A DNA stretch of 6,726 nt from Bacteroidales bacterium (GTDB lineage Bacteria > Bacteroidota > Bacteroidia > Bacteroidales > ML635J-15), in contig JAQVGK010000198.1 in assembly GCA_028696755.1 (NCBI GenBank), positions 1 through 6,726 of the forward strand. The letters are read 5' to 3'. Below are positions 1 to 6,726 of this stretch, piece after piece. Numbering within the stretch: position 1 is the stretch's first letter; each line of letters opens with the position of its first letter. The position numbers and the translations under genes were made by a program. Under the pieces are notes generated by a model, which saw only the letters and a program-made list of their open reading frames with translations, searched no databases and was not told where the DNA came from.

Positions 1-45
1 CTAACGCTTTAGTTGTTAAGAATCCATGTTTATCAGTTGGTTTAT

Positions 46-1317
46 TTACCTCTCCACATCCTCCACCTCAATCGGAATATGCTCGCACAGATCAACAGGA
101 TTATCGGCAACAAGAATATCGTTTTCTAACCTTATTCCAAAACCTTCTTCAGCGATATAAATTGCAGGCTCGCAGCTTAAAATCATGCCGGGTAGGAGAG
201 GAGTATCTTTTTTTCCGGCGTCGTGAACATCCAGGCCAATAAAATGTGAAACGCCATGCATATAATACTTTTTAAAGGCAGGAAATTCGGGATTTTGATT
301 GGCAATATCTTCTTTTGTAAGTAAGTTTAGTTTTAAAAGTTCTTCCTGAATTAGTTGCTCACATTCGGAGTTGAGGTTGTTTATTGTTGTTCCGGGAATC
401 ATTTTCTTCTTCATTTCTTTCATAACCGACAACACCGAATTGTAAACCTCTTTTTGTCGAGCAGTAAATTTGCCAGACACAGGAATGGTGCGAGTAAGAT
501 CCGCTGCATAGTAATCAACTTCAGCACCGAAATCGAGCAATAGTAAATCGCCATCTTTGCAAACATTTCGGTTTGTATTATAATGCAAAATGCAGTTGTT
601 TTTCCCTGATGCAACAATTGGAAGATATGCATGGTCGTTTGCTCCGGCAGCAATAAAATTGCGTGTCATTTCGGCTTCGACTTCGTACTCATAAACACCA
701 TGCTTTACAAAATTTAGGAGATTGTCAAATGTTTTTCCGGTTATATTTATTGCGTTTTGCATTGTTGAAATTTCTTGCTGGCATTTGCAAAGTCTTAACT
801 GCATTATAAGAGGATCGATATCGTTGTAAAAGATATTGGCTCTTTTTTCGCTCATTTTGTTTTTCCACTCAGCAACTAGCGGATTTTCATATTTTGTTCC
901 TCTTACATTCGATCGGAAAGAATAGTAAACGGTTCCAGTTTTTTCGATAAGCGAAGAAATTAAATTGTCGAATTCGCTTAAAAATAAAACAGAATCAATA
1001 CCCGAAACTTCTGATGCTTCTTGCTTTGTGTATTTATGCCCGGTCCAGATAATCATTTTTTCGTCTGGTTCTATAATAAACGCAAATTCTGCATTTTCCG
1101 AGCTATTTTTACCTTTAAACAAAACCACAATGCTTTGTTCCTGAGTTAAGCCGCTCAAATAATACAAATCGCTATTCTGGCGGTATTTAAAATGCTGATC
1201 GCCATTGCGTGGAAATTGCTCCGCCGGAAAAAGCACAGCAAACGATTCGGGGAGCATCAGCGACAGTAGGTTTTCGCGATTTTGCTTAAAAAACGATTTG
1301 TTTAGAAAAGATTTCAT
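46..1317 (-). CDS. pepP: Xaa-Pro aminopeptidase (aminopeptidase P, peptidase family M24B)
   Basis: This 423-residue enzyme should remove the N-terminal amino acid from peptides whose second residue is proline. It has no signal peptide, so it probably acts in the cytoplasm in peptide turnover. Residues 1-130 resemble the aminopeptidase P N-terminal domain (RQNSDLYYLSGL near 46-57). Residues about 180-405 form the M24 'pita-bread' catalytic domain. The five dinuclear-metal ligands expected for the family are visible: D262 (LDFGAE), D273 (ADLTRT), H358 (GVSHFIG), E383 (SCEPAIY) and E398 (GIRLEND). The accessory residues H245, H354, H365 and R396 are also present. The length is close to the E. 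coli enzyme (about 440), so the gene looks intact. The ATG is supported by the immediate start of the N-terminal domain and by a -7-like box 20 bp upstream. The 45 bases after the stop hold no recognisable gene or terminator. The family call is strong; the exact substrate range is inferred. Confidence 0.95.
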   Translation of the reverse strand: MKSFLNKSFFKQNRENLLSLMLPESFAVLFPAEQFPRNGDQHFKYRQNSDLYYLSGLTQEQSIVVLFKGKNSSENAEFAFIIEPDEKMIIWTGHKYTKQEASEVSGIDSVLFLSEFDNLISSLIEKTGTVYYSFRSNVRGTKYENPLVAEWKNKMSEKRANIFYNDIDPLIMQLRLCKCQQEISTMQNAINITGKTFDNLLNFVKHGVYEYEVEAEMTRNFIAAGANDHAYLPIVASGKNNCILHYNTNRNVCKDGDLLLLDFGAEVDYYAADLTRTIPVSGKFTARQKEVYNSVLSVMKEMKKKMIPGTTINNLNSECEQLIQEELLKLNLLTKEDIANQNPEFPAFKKYYMHGVSHFIGLDVHDAGKKDTPLLPGMILSCEPAIYIAEEGFGIRLENDILVADNPVDLCEHIPIEVEDVER

Positions 1318-1336
1318 AGCACATCAAAGTTTAGAG

Positions 1337-1344
1337 CAAAGTTA
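1337..1344 (-). promoter_or_regulatory. Putative pepP -7 promoter box (TAACTTTG)
   Basis: Read on the minus strand, TAACTTTG fits the Bacteroidota -7 consensus TAnnTTTG exactly and lies 20 bp before the pepP ATG. A near copy, CTAAACTTTG (plus-strand bases 1325-1334), sits closer to the start but has one base too many between TA and TTTG. No convincing TTTG -33 element is present at the usual distance, so this remains a motif match only. A start site just downstream would give a very short leader. Confidence 0.4.
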
Positions 1345-1380
1345 GAAAAATTTGTTGGAGGATGGATGTAAATTTTATTC

Positions 1381-1411
1381 TTGGAAATTTTGCCCACCAA
1401 ATTTTTTCCAA
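1381..1411. repeat. 7-bp inverted repeat in the divergent intergenic region
   Basis: TTGGAAA at 1381-1387 is the exact reverse complement of TTTCCAA at 1405-1411, with a 17-base spacer. Three further T/A pairs could form inward if a three-T bulge is allowed. It lies between the two divergent start codons, where an operator would be expected, but the arms are AT-rich and short enough to arise by chance. It does not look like a terminator, because no gene ends nearby and no U-tract follows a GC stem. Confidence 0.25.
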
Positions 1412-1426
1412 TTTCTAAATCCTCAT

Positions 1427-1452
1427 TTATCTTTTTAGCTTATCTTTACAGC
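1427..1452 (+). promoter_or_regulatory. Tandem 13-bp repeat with two -7-like boxes, candidate promoter of the LTD-protein operon
   Basis: Two adjacent 13-base units, TTATCTTTTTAGC (1427-1439) and TTATCTTTACAGC (1440-1452), match at 11 of 13 positions. Each contains TATCTTT (1428-1434 and 1441-1447), which fits the Bacteroidota -7 box TAnnTTTG except for its last base. The second copy would place transcription start roughly 40 bases before the ATG at 1498. No clear TTTG -33 element stands at the expected distance from either copy. The remaining stretch to the start codon is very AT-rich, includes the 10-bp palindrome AAAATATTTT at 1486-1495, and lacks a Shine-Dalgarno sequence, as is normal in this phylum. 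Confidence 0.35.
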
Positions 1453-1497
1453 AAACTTAAAAAAAGACATTCATTTTAGTTATTTAAAATATTTTAC

Positions 1498-4400
1498 ATG
1501 AGATCGCTTTTGTTGTTTATTCTATTGATTCCAGCTGCTGTTTTTGCACAGTTTTCGGATGATTTTAACGATGGTGAATTTAGCTCGAATCCTGCATGGT
1601 CGGGAAATACTAGCAAGTTTGTTGTGAGCGCAGGACAGGAGCTTCAACTTTTCGAAGACCCACAGGCAGAAGGAACATCTTTTCTTTCTACCCCTAGCGA
1701 AGCTATTTACAATGCCAGTTGGGAGTTTTTGGTAAAAATGCAGTTTAACCCTTCGGGAACAAATTATTGCGACGTTTATCTTGTTTCAAATAATTCTGAT
1801 TTGTCTGCAACCACCAATGGATATTTTGTTCGACTAGGAAATACTGCTGATGAGGTTAGTTTATATCGCAAAGATGTTTCAACATCAACAATGATTATTG
1901 ATGGTACCAACAGCCGTTTAAATACATCAACCGTAAATGTAAGAGTAAAAGTTACCCGCGATTTTGATGGTAACTGGACCTTGCAATCGGATACTTTGGG
2001 TGGAACCGATTATTACACCGAAGGCACTACATTTGACGATAATTACTTCAGCTCTGCATTCTTTGGTATAAAATGCGTTTATACATCAACCCGTTCGCAG
2101 CATTTTTTCTTCGATGATATTGTGGTTACTGGCGATCCTTTTGTGGATGATGTTGCTCCAGAACTTTTATCATATTCAGTAATTGATACCCAGCATTTTT
2201 TAATGGTTTGGAACGAAGCTCTTGACGAAACAGCGACTTGTATTCCCGAAAACTTTATGATGAGTGGCGGTCTGGATAACCCAACATCGGTTACATTTTA
2301 TAATCTGGATAATTCAAAACTATTGTTGGAATTTGACCAGCCATTTACTTCTCCAGCAACTTACACAATGATGTATCAGGGAGTAACCGATGTAAGTACG
2401 AATGTTGCAGCAAGCGGAAATGTCGAATTCAGTTATATCGAATTCGAACCAGGAATGGTTGTTATCAACGAAATTATGGCCGATCCAAATCCGGTTGTTG
2501 CGTTACCCGATGCCGAATACGTCGAGCTTTACAATACAACAGCATATTCGATGGACCTCACCGATTGGACATACACTATTGGTTCAACAACTAAAACATT
2601 GCCTTCGTACCAGCTTGCTGCTGGAGATTATGTGATTCTTTGTCATACAGATTTTGTTACTGCATTTAATGAGTTAGGAAATACTTTGGGAATTACCTCT
2701 TTCCCAACAATCACAAATAGTGGACAGACAATTGTTTTAAAAGACAATAATGCTCAGGAAATTGATAGGGTAACATATTCCGATTCGTGGTATCAGGATG
2801 AGGACAAAGCAGCTGGTGGCTGGTCATTAGAAAAAATAGATCCGCTCAATAACTGCTCGCCTCAATCGAATTGGATAGCCTCTAACGATCCAAGTGGTGG
2901 AACTCCCGGCACAATCAATTCTGTTGATGCTGAAAATAGCGACAATACTCCACCAACAGTTTTAAGTATTTCGGTGCAGACCGAAAATCAACTTATGGTA
3001 ACTTTTTCCGAAAGAGTGGACACCTTAACAAGTTTAGTTGCTGCAAACTATAATCTGATTGCGCCAGTCGTTAATCCTGTAAATCTTAGTACAAGTGCGG
3101 AAAACACTAATGTTGTGTATTTAACATTTGCCGACGATTTTGCAGAAAATACTGCATTGGAAATAAACATTTCTGGCATTCGCGATTTGTGTGACAATGA
3201 AATTGTTGCGCAAAATCACGGATTTTTTGTTTACTGGGCTGTTCCGTTCGACATTGTTATCAACGAAATTATGGCCGACCCTAATCCAGTTGTTGGTTTG
3301 CCCGATGTTGAGTATGTGGAATTGTACAATACTACCGATGTGCCTGTAGATATTACAAACTGGACATACACTTTTGGTACAACAGTAAAAACTTTGCCGG
3401 CCTGTCAGATTGCTGGCGGTGAATATTTGATTTTATGCAAAGATTCCAATGCCGAAGCGATGCAATCTTATGGCAATGTTTTGGGCGTAGCTTCTTTCCC
3501 CGACATAACCAACGGAGGGCAAACAATAATCATTCATGATAAATTTGGAAATGAGATTGATAAAGTAATTTATTCTTCCGCTTGGTACAACGATTCGGAC
3601 AAGGAAGACGGAGGCTGGTCGCTCGAGAAAATAGATCCAGTAAATACCTGTTCGCCTTCAACAAACTGGACAGCATCTGAAAACTCAGCAGGAGGAACAC
3701 CTGGAATGATAAATTCGGTTTACGATATCAACAGCGATACTCAGGCTCCTTTTGTTAGCGGAGTAAGTGTAACATCTGGAAATGAACTTACAGTAATTTT
3801 TTCCGAACCTGTTGACACTATCGAAAGTTTGATTTTATCTAATTATAATCTTGAGCCAGCGTTTGGAAATCCTTTTTATGCATATTCTAGTCCAACCAGC
3901 ACAGATGTTGTTGTATTGCAATTCCCGGCATCGTTGAGCGAAAATGTTAATTATACGCTTACTGTTGCAAACATTGGCGATTGGTGCTCGAATATGATGA
4001 CGACTCAGAATATCGAATTCATGATATACAATGCAGAAGAATACGATGTAATTATTTCTGAAATTATGGCAGATCCTGATCCTGTTGTTCTTTTACCCGA
4101 AGTTGAATATATCGAACTATACAACAGAACCGACAAAAATATTGATCTTACCGACTGGACAATTTCTGCCGGAACAACCGTGAGAACAATTCCAAATTCT
4201 GTGATTTCAGCAAACGATTATGTTGTTTTATGTGATGATGATGATGCAGCTCTTTTTACTGGCATTGATAATATTATTGGGGTTGATGGATTTCCATCTT
4301 TAACAAACGGAGGAACAGTTCTAACAATCAAGTCAAAGCAAGGTTTAGTAATCAATACCGTAAGATACTCTGATACATGGTATTTGGACAATTTTAAGAA

Positions 4401-5685
4401 AAATGGCGGTTACTCACTCGAAATTATTGATTTGAATAATCCATGCGAAGGTGAAAACAATTGGCGTGCTACAAATGATGTTTCGGGTGGAACGCCAGGA
4501 AGAACAAACTCAATAAACGGAACAAATCCAGATGAGGTTTTACCTTATCCTGTTGCTGCAGAGGTTTTTGAACCCGACACTTTGGTGCTGTATTTTAGCG
4601 AGATTCTTAAAAAAGAATTTGCAGAAAATGCTCTTAACTTCTCTATTGAAGGAATTGGAAATCCAGTATGGATTAGTGCTGCCGAGCCTGATTATTCTGT
4701 GATTACAATGAAATTTGGAGCTGGATTCGAGAAAGGCGAATTGTATTATGTAAATATTAGCGACAGCATTAGTGATTGCGTTGGAAATATGGTGGCAATA
4801 AATTCTTCGTTCCGATTTGGAATTGCCGATTCGGTAGTGGCAGGAGATATTATTATCAACGAGATTTTATTTAACCCACTTTCGGGCGGAAGCGATTTTG
4901 TAGAGATTTACAACAACTCCGACAAATTGTGCGATTTAAAAAATTTATGGTTTATAAATAAGGATGAGGCTGGAGACGTTGATGATTCATATAGTATTGC
5001 CAGTATAAGTCGTTTGTTATTACCTGGTGAGTATTGCGCAATTTCGGAAGACACCCAATTTTTAATTGACAATTATTACGTTCCATACACTCAAAATCTT
5101 TACGAAACATCAAGTTTACCATCTTTGGCTGATGATATGGGCAACATCTTTATTACTGATAGGTTTATGAATATTCTTGACTCTGTTTATTACACTGATG
5201 ATCAGCAGTATAAATTATTGGCATCTGATGATGGAGTGTCGCTTGAAAGAATAAACTTTGAGCGTAGTAGTTCTGATTTGGCAAATTGGCATTCGGCTTC
5301 CGAAACGGCTGGATTTGCTACGCCTGGTTATAAAAATTCTCAATATTCTGACGAAATTGTAACTGAAACAACAATTACTCTTAATCCGGAGGTCTTCTCG
5401 CCTGATAACGATGGTGTAGACGACAGACTCGAGATAATTTACAAACTCGACCAGCCAGGCTACACAGCAACTATTGCTGTTTACAGTGCCGATGGAAAGT
5501 TTATTACCTACATTGCAAACAACGAAATGCTTTCGGTACAGGGAATGCTTTTCTGGGATGGTTTCGATAATGGAAATAATCTTTGTCCTGTTGGAATTTA
5601 TGTAATTTATGTAGAAATGTTTAATCTTTCTGGCAATAAAGTTGTGGAAAAGCACGCAGCCGTTTTAAGTCGGAGAGTAAATTAA
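1498..5685 (+). CDS. Secreted lamin-tail-domain (LTD) multidomain surface protein
   Basis: This is a 1395-residue exported protein of unknown function. Residues 1-17 form a signal peptide (hydrophobic core, VFA|Q cleavage). Residues about 18-215 look like a jelly-roll/concanavalin-type domain (FSDDFNDG at the start, FFFDDIVV at the end). Four units follow, each with an SbsA/Big_5-like Ig domain and a lamin-tail domain. The Ig domains begin near 216, 481, 746 and 1011. The LTDs begin near 321, 586, 851 and 1117 with [IV]NEIMADP-type motifs and end with GGWSLE..D, NW and GGTPG..NS. The fourth LTD is divergent (INEILFNP). Residues 1295-1395 form an FlgD-like/gliding-associated C-terminal domain with FSPDNDGVDD at 1300-1309, suggesting export to the cell surface, perhaps by type IX secretion. 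No enzyme motif or lipobox is visible. LTDs have an Ig fold, so binding or adhesion is a reasonable inference, but no ligand can be named. The start is fixed by the signal peptide. Confidence 0.9.
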   Translation: MRSLLLFILLIPAAVFAQFSDDFNDGEFSSNPAWSGNTSKFVVSAGQELQLFEDPQAEGTSFLSTPSEAIYNASWEFLVKMQFNPSGTNYCDVYLVSNNSDLSATTNGYFVRLGNTADEVSLYRKDVSTSTMIIDGTNSRLNTSTVNVRVKVTRDFDGNWTLQSDTLGGTDYYTEGTTFDDNYFSSAFFGIKCVYTSTRSQHFFFDDIVVTGDPFVDDVAPELLSYSVIDTQHFLMVWNEALDETATCIPENFMMSGGLDNPTSVTFYNLDNSKLLLEFDQPFTSPATYTMMYQGVTDVSTNVAASGNVEFSYIEFEPGMVVINEIMADPNPVVALPDAEYVELYNTTAYSMDLTDWTYTIGSTTKTLPSYQLAAGDYVILCHTDFVTAFNELGNTLGITSFPTITNSGQTIVLKDNNAQEIDRVTYSDSWYQDEDKAAGGWSLEKIDPLNNCSPQSNWIASNDPSGGTPGTINSVDAENSDNTPPTVLSISVQTENQLMVTFSERVDTLTSLVAANYNLIAPVVNPVNLSTSAENTNVVYLTFADDFAENTALEINISGIRDLCDNEIVAQNHGFFVYWAVPFDIVINEIMADPNPVVGLPDVEYVELYNTTDVPVDITNWTYTFGTTVKTLPACQIAGGEYLILCKDSNAEAMQSYGNVLGVASFPDITNGGQTIIIHDKFGNEIDKVIYSSAWYNDSDKEDGGWSLEKIDPVNTCSPSTNWTASENSAGGTPGMINSVYDINSDTQAPFVSGVSVTSGNELTVIFSEPVDTIESLILSNYNLEPAFGNPFYAYSSPTSTDVVVLQFPASLSENVNYTLTVANIGDWCSNMMTTQNIEFMIYNAEEYDVIISEIMADPDPVVLLPEVEYIELYNRTDKNIDLTDWTISAGTTVRTIPNSVISANDYVVLCDDDDAALFTGIDNIIGVDGFPSLTNGGTVLTIKSKQGLVINTVRYSDTWYLDNFKKNGGYSLEIIDLNNPCEGENNWRATNDVSGGTPGRTNSINGTNPDEVLPYPVAAEVFEPDTLVLYFSEILKKEFAENALNFSIEGIGNPVWISAAEPDYSVITMKFGAGFEKGELYYVNISDSISDCVGNMVAINSSFRFGIADSVVAGDIIINEILFNPLSGGSDFVEIYNNSDKLCDLKNLWFINKDEAGDVDDSYSIASISRLLLPGEYCAISEDTQFLIDNYYVPYTQNLYETSSLPSLADDMGNIFITDRFMNILDSVYYTDDQQYKLLASDDGVSLERINFERSSSDLANWHSASETAGFATPGYKNSQYSDEIVTETTITLNPEVFSPDNDGVDDRLEIIYKLDQPGYTATIAVYSADGKFITYIANNEMLSVQGMLFWDGFDNGNNLCPVGIYVIYVEMFNLSGNKVVEKHAAVLSRRVN
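2143..5340 (+). repeat. Four in-frame Ig-like + lamin-tail domain repeats, period 265 codons (795 bp)
   Basis: Approximate units are 2143-2937, 2938-3732, 3733-4527 and 4528-5340. The Pro at the Ig start falls at residues 221, 486, 751 and 1016, exactly 265 apart each time. The Asn/Ser before the LTD EIM motif falls at 324, 589, 854 and then 1121 (265, 265, 267). Aligned by eye without gaps, LTD1 and LTD2 share about 60% of residues, LTD1 and LTD3 about half, and LTD4 far fewer. At DNA level only short blocks are identical, for example 23 bases beginning at 2461 and 3256. The repeat is therefore an old protein-domain duplication rather than a recent DNA duplication, with copies 1 and 2 the youngest pair. 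Confidence 0.9.
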
Positions 5686-5695
5686 AACTAGCAAA

Positions 5696-6136
5696 ATGAG
5701 AAAGACTATGAAATTGGTTTTAACAATGTGTTTGTTGGGATTTATGCAAATGATTTTCGCACAAACCACAACCATCACAATAAACATTAACTCAATTCGC
5801 AATTCAAAGGGCACTGTTAAGTGGGCAGTTTATAATAAGGAAGCTAACTTTAACAGTACCGAAGCTGGGTTTGCCGATGCAGGTGAGATAAAGGCAAAAG
5901 AGGGTACTGTTACTGTAAAAACAAAGCCGCTACCCGATGGAACATATGCAATTTCTGTCTTTCACGACGAGAATAATAATTCGGATGTTGATTTCAATTT
6001 TCTTGGATTACCTGTGGAGGGATTTGGTTTTTCTCAAAATCCCACTATTTATTTTGGTCCTCCCAAGTTCAAAGAATGCACTTTTGTTAAGAAAGGAAAT
6101 AATACACAAAGTGTTAAAATGAAGTATTATCTTTAA
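5696..6136 (+). CDS. DUF2141 family exported protein
   Basis: This 146-residue protein of unknown function has a signal peptide ending at about A22 (MIFA|QTTT), so the mature form of about 124 residues is probably periplasmic or surface-located. The mature part matches the DUF2141 pattern: a β-rich start (TITININSI), KGTVKWAVYN, LPDGTYAISVFHDEN, then a loop with FLGLPVEGFGFS and a late FGPPKF motif. The acidic loop HDENNNSDVD (90-99) resembles a metal-binding turn; the Gly usual after the third Asn of this loop is Ser96 here. That the loop binds calcium is inference. The length is normal for the family and the gene looks intact. It starts 10 bp after the LTD-protein stop and ends 18 bp before ispG, so co-expression with both is likely. 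The ATG at 5708 (Met5) is a possible alternative start and would still leave a signal peptide. Confidence 0.88.
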   Translation: MRKTMKLVLTMCLLGFMQMIFAQTTTITININSIRNSKGTVKWAVYNKEANFNSTEAGFADAGEIKAKEGTVTVKTKPLPDGTYAISVFHDENNNSDVDFNFLGLPVEGFGFSQNPTIYFGPPKFKECTFVKKGNNTQSVKMKYYL

Positions 6137-6154
6137 GATTACAAGTAAATTAAA

Positions 6155-6726
6155 ATGAAATATCCCGACAAATATTGCATCGATCTTCACAATTACGAAA
6201 GAGTTCCAACAAGAGAGGTTAAAGTTGGAGATATAATTATTGGCTCCCTTCAGCCAGTGCGTTTGCAAAGTATGACGAATGTTCCAGCTATGGATGTTGA
6301 AAGGTCTGTTGCACAATGTAAGGCTATTTTTGATGCTGGAGCCGATTTTGTTCGAATTGCTACTCCACGAATTATGGATGTAGAATCTCTTAAACAAATA
6401 AAGCAGGATTTACATAAAGACGGTTATAAGAAACCACTTGTCGCAGATGTTCACTTTAATCCGGTAATTGCCGAAGAAGCTGCAAGAGTCGTCGAAAAGG
6501 TTAGAATAAATCCTGGAAATTACATTGATAAGCGCGCTACTTTTAAAACGGTTGAATTTACAGATATTGAGTACAAACTCGAACTTGAAAAAATTCACGA
6601 GCGAATTTTACCGCTTATAAAAAACTGTAAAGAAAACGGCACAGCAATAAGAGTTGGCTCAAATCATGGATCGTTGTCGGATCGCATTTTAACAAGATAC
6701 GGAAATACAGTTGAGGGAATGGTGGT
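6155..6726 (+). CDS. ispG: 4-hydroxy-3-methylbut-2-enyl diphosphate synthase (IspG/GcpE), N-terminal part, cut by the window edge
   Basis: Only 190 codons are inside the window and the frame is open to the last base. IspG converts 2-C-methyl-D-erythritol 2,4-cyclodiphosphate to HMBPP, the penultimate step of the MEP isoprenoid pathway, in the cytoplasm. The visible part is the TIM-barrel start: YERVPTREVKVGD (14-26), LQSMTN (37-42), AGADFVRIATP (61-71), PLVADVHFNP (94-103), VEKVRINPGNY (113-123), RVGSNHGSLSDRI (166-178) and RYGNTVEGMV at the edge. The spacing, with a segment of about 35 residues between NPGNY and the LPLI/GTAIRVG stretch, fits the long IspG type found in Bacteroidota, Chlamydia and plants, which carries an extra central domain. 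The cysteine ligands of the [4Fe-4S] cluster lie in the C-terminal domain, outside the window. The ATG follows the DUF2141 stop by 18 bp with an A-rich leader and no Shine-Dalgarno. Confidence 0.95.
   Translation, partial: MKYPDKYCIDLHNYERVPTREVKVGDIIIGSLQPVRLQSMTNVPAMDVERSVAQCKAIFDAGADFVRIATPRIMDVESLKQIKQDLHKDGYKKPLVADVHFNPVIAEEAARVVEKVRINPGNYIDKRATFKTVEFTDIEYKLELEKIHERILPLIKNCKENGTAIRVGSNHGSLSDRILTRYGNTVEGMV

Noticed and set aside
1..45. Possible terminator or the end of another gene beyond pepP (weak CTAAC...GTTAAG and CCA...TGG pairings, and a TAG on the minus strand at 3-1).
   Set aside because: The stems are only 3-5 bp with mismatches and no T-run, and the stretch is too short to support a coding call.
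355..653. Small open frames on both strands (355-543 plus, 420-653 minus) inside pepP.
   Set aside because: They overlap the catalytic core of an intact pepP gene and have no start context or family resemblance.
2402..2635. A 77-codon plus-strand open frame within the first LTD.
   Set aside because: It is a shifted-frame shadow of the LTD protein, whose own frame carries the conserved NEIMADP motif here.
2143..4527. Regularly spaced repeats that might suggest a DNA-level array.
   Set aside because: The 795-bp period is in frame, spans whole protein domains and has diverged at DNA level, so it is a domain duplication, not CRISPR or a mobile repeat.
5215..5655. A 146-codon open frame on the minus strand inside the C-terminal domain of the LTD protein.
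   Set aside because: It lies wholly opposite a well-supported coding region and its translation has no recognisable motif.
6008..6397. A 129-codon minus-strand open frame across the DUF2141/ispG junction.
   Set aside because: It is antisense to two genes with clear family motifs; its translation is low in recognisable structure.
6410..6598. A 62-codon minus-strand open frame within ispG.
   Set aside because: It is antisense to the strongly conserved IspG barrel and has no recognisable motif.

Overview
The window reads as chromosomal DNA from a member of the Bacteroidota. It is AT-rich, the starts lack clear Shine-Dalgarno sequences, TAnnTTTG-like -7 boxes lie upstream of genes, and one product is a large secreted lamin-tail protein with the FSPDNDG-type C-terminal domain typical of this phylum. 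The ispG start also matches the Bacteroidota form of that enzyme. A Bacteroidales or Marinilabiliales-like host is my guess; nothing here fixes the genus.

Layout: bases 1-45 hold no gene I can support. Bases 46-1317 (minus strand) encode a complete cytoplasmic Xaa-Pro aminopeptidase (PepP, family M24B) with all metal ligands present. Bases 1318-1497 are a 180-bp divergent intergenic region with a good -7 box for pepP, a 7-bp inverted repeat, and a tandem 13-bp repeat whose copies each contain a -7-like box facing the plus-strand genes. Bases 1498-5685 encode a 1395-residue exported protein: signal peptide, an N-terminal probable jelly-roll domain, four alternating units of Ig-like (SbsA/Big_5-like) plus lamin-tail (LTD) domains, and an FlgD-like/gliding-associated C-terminal domain. 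Bases 5696-6136 encode a small exported DUF2141 protein. From 6155 to the window edge runs the N-terminal third or so of IspG, an enzyme of the MEP isoprenoid pathway.

The three plus-strand genes are separated by only 10 and 18 bp, so they could be co-transcribed: two envelope proteins of unknown role followed by a housekeeping isoprenoid gene. PepP points the other way and shares only the intergenic region with them. I see no mobile element, RNA gene, CRISPR array or defence system. The most notable feature is the regular 265-residue repeat of the large protein: its Ig and LTD landmarks recur at exactly the same interval although the copies have diverged to roughly 50-60% identity. No clear previously undescribed system is visible; the unexplained biology lies in the function of the LTD protein and its DUF2141 partner.
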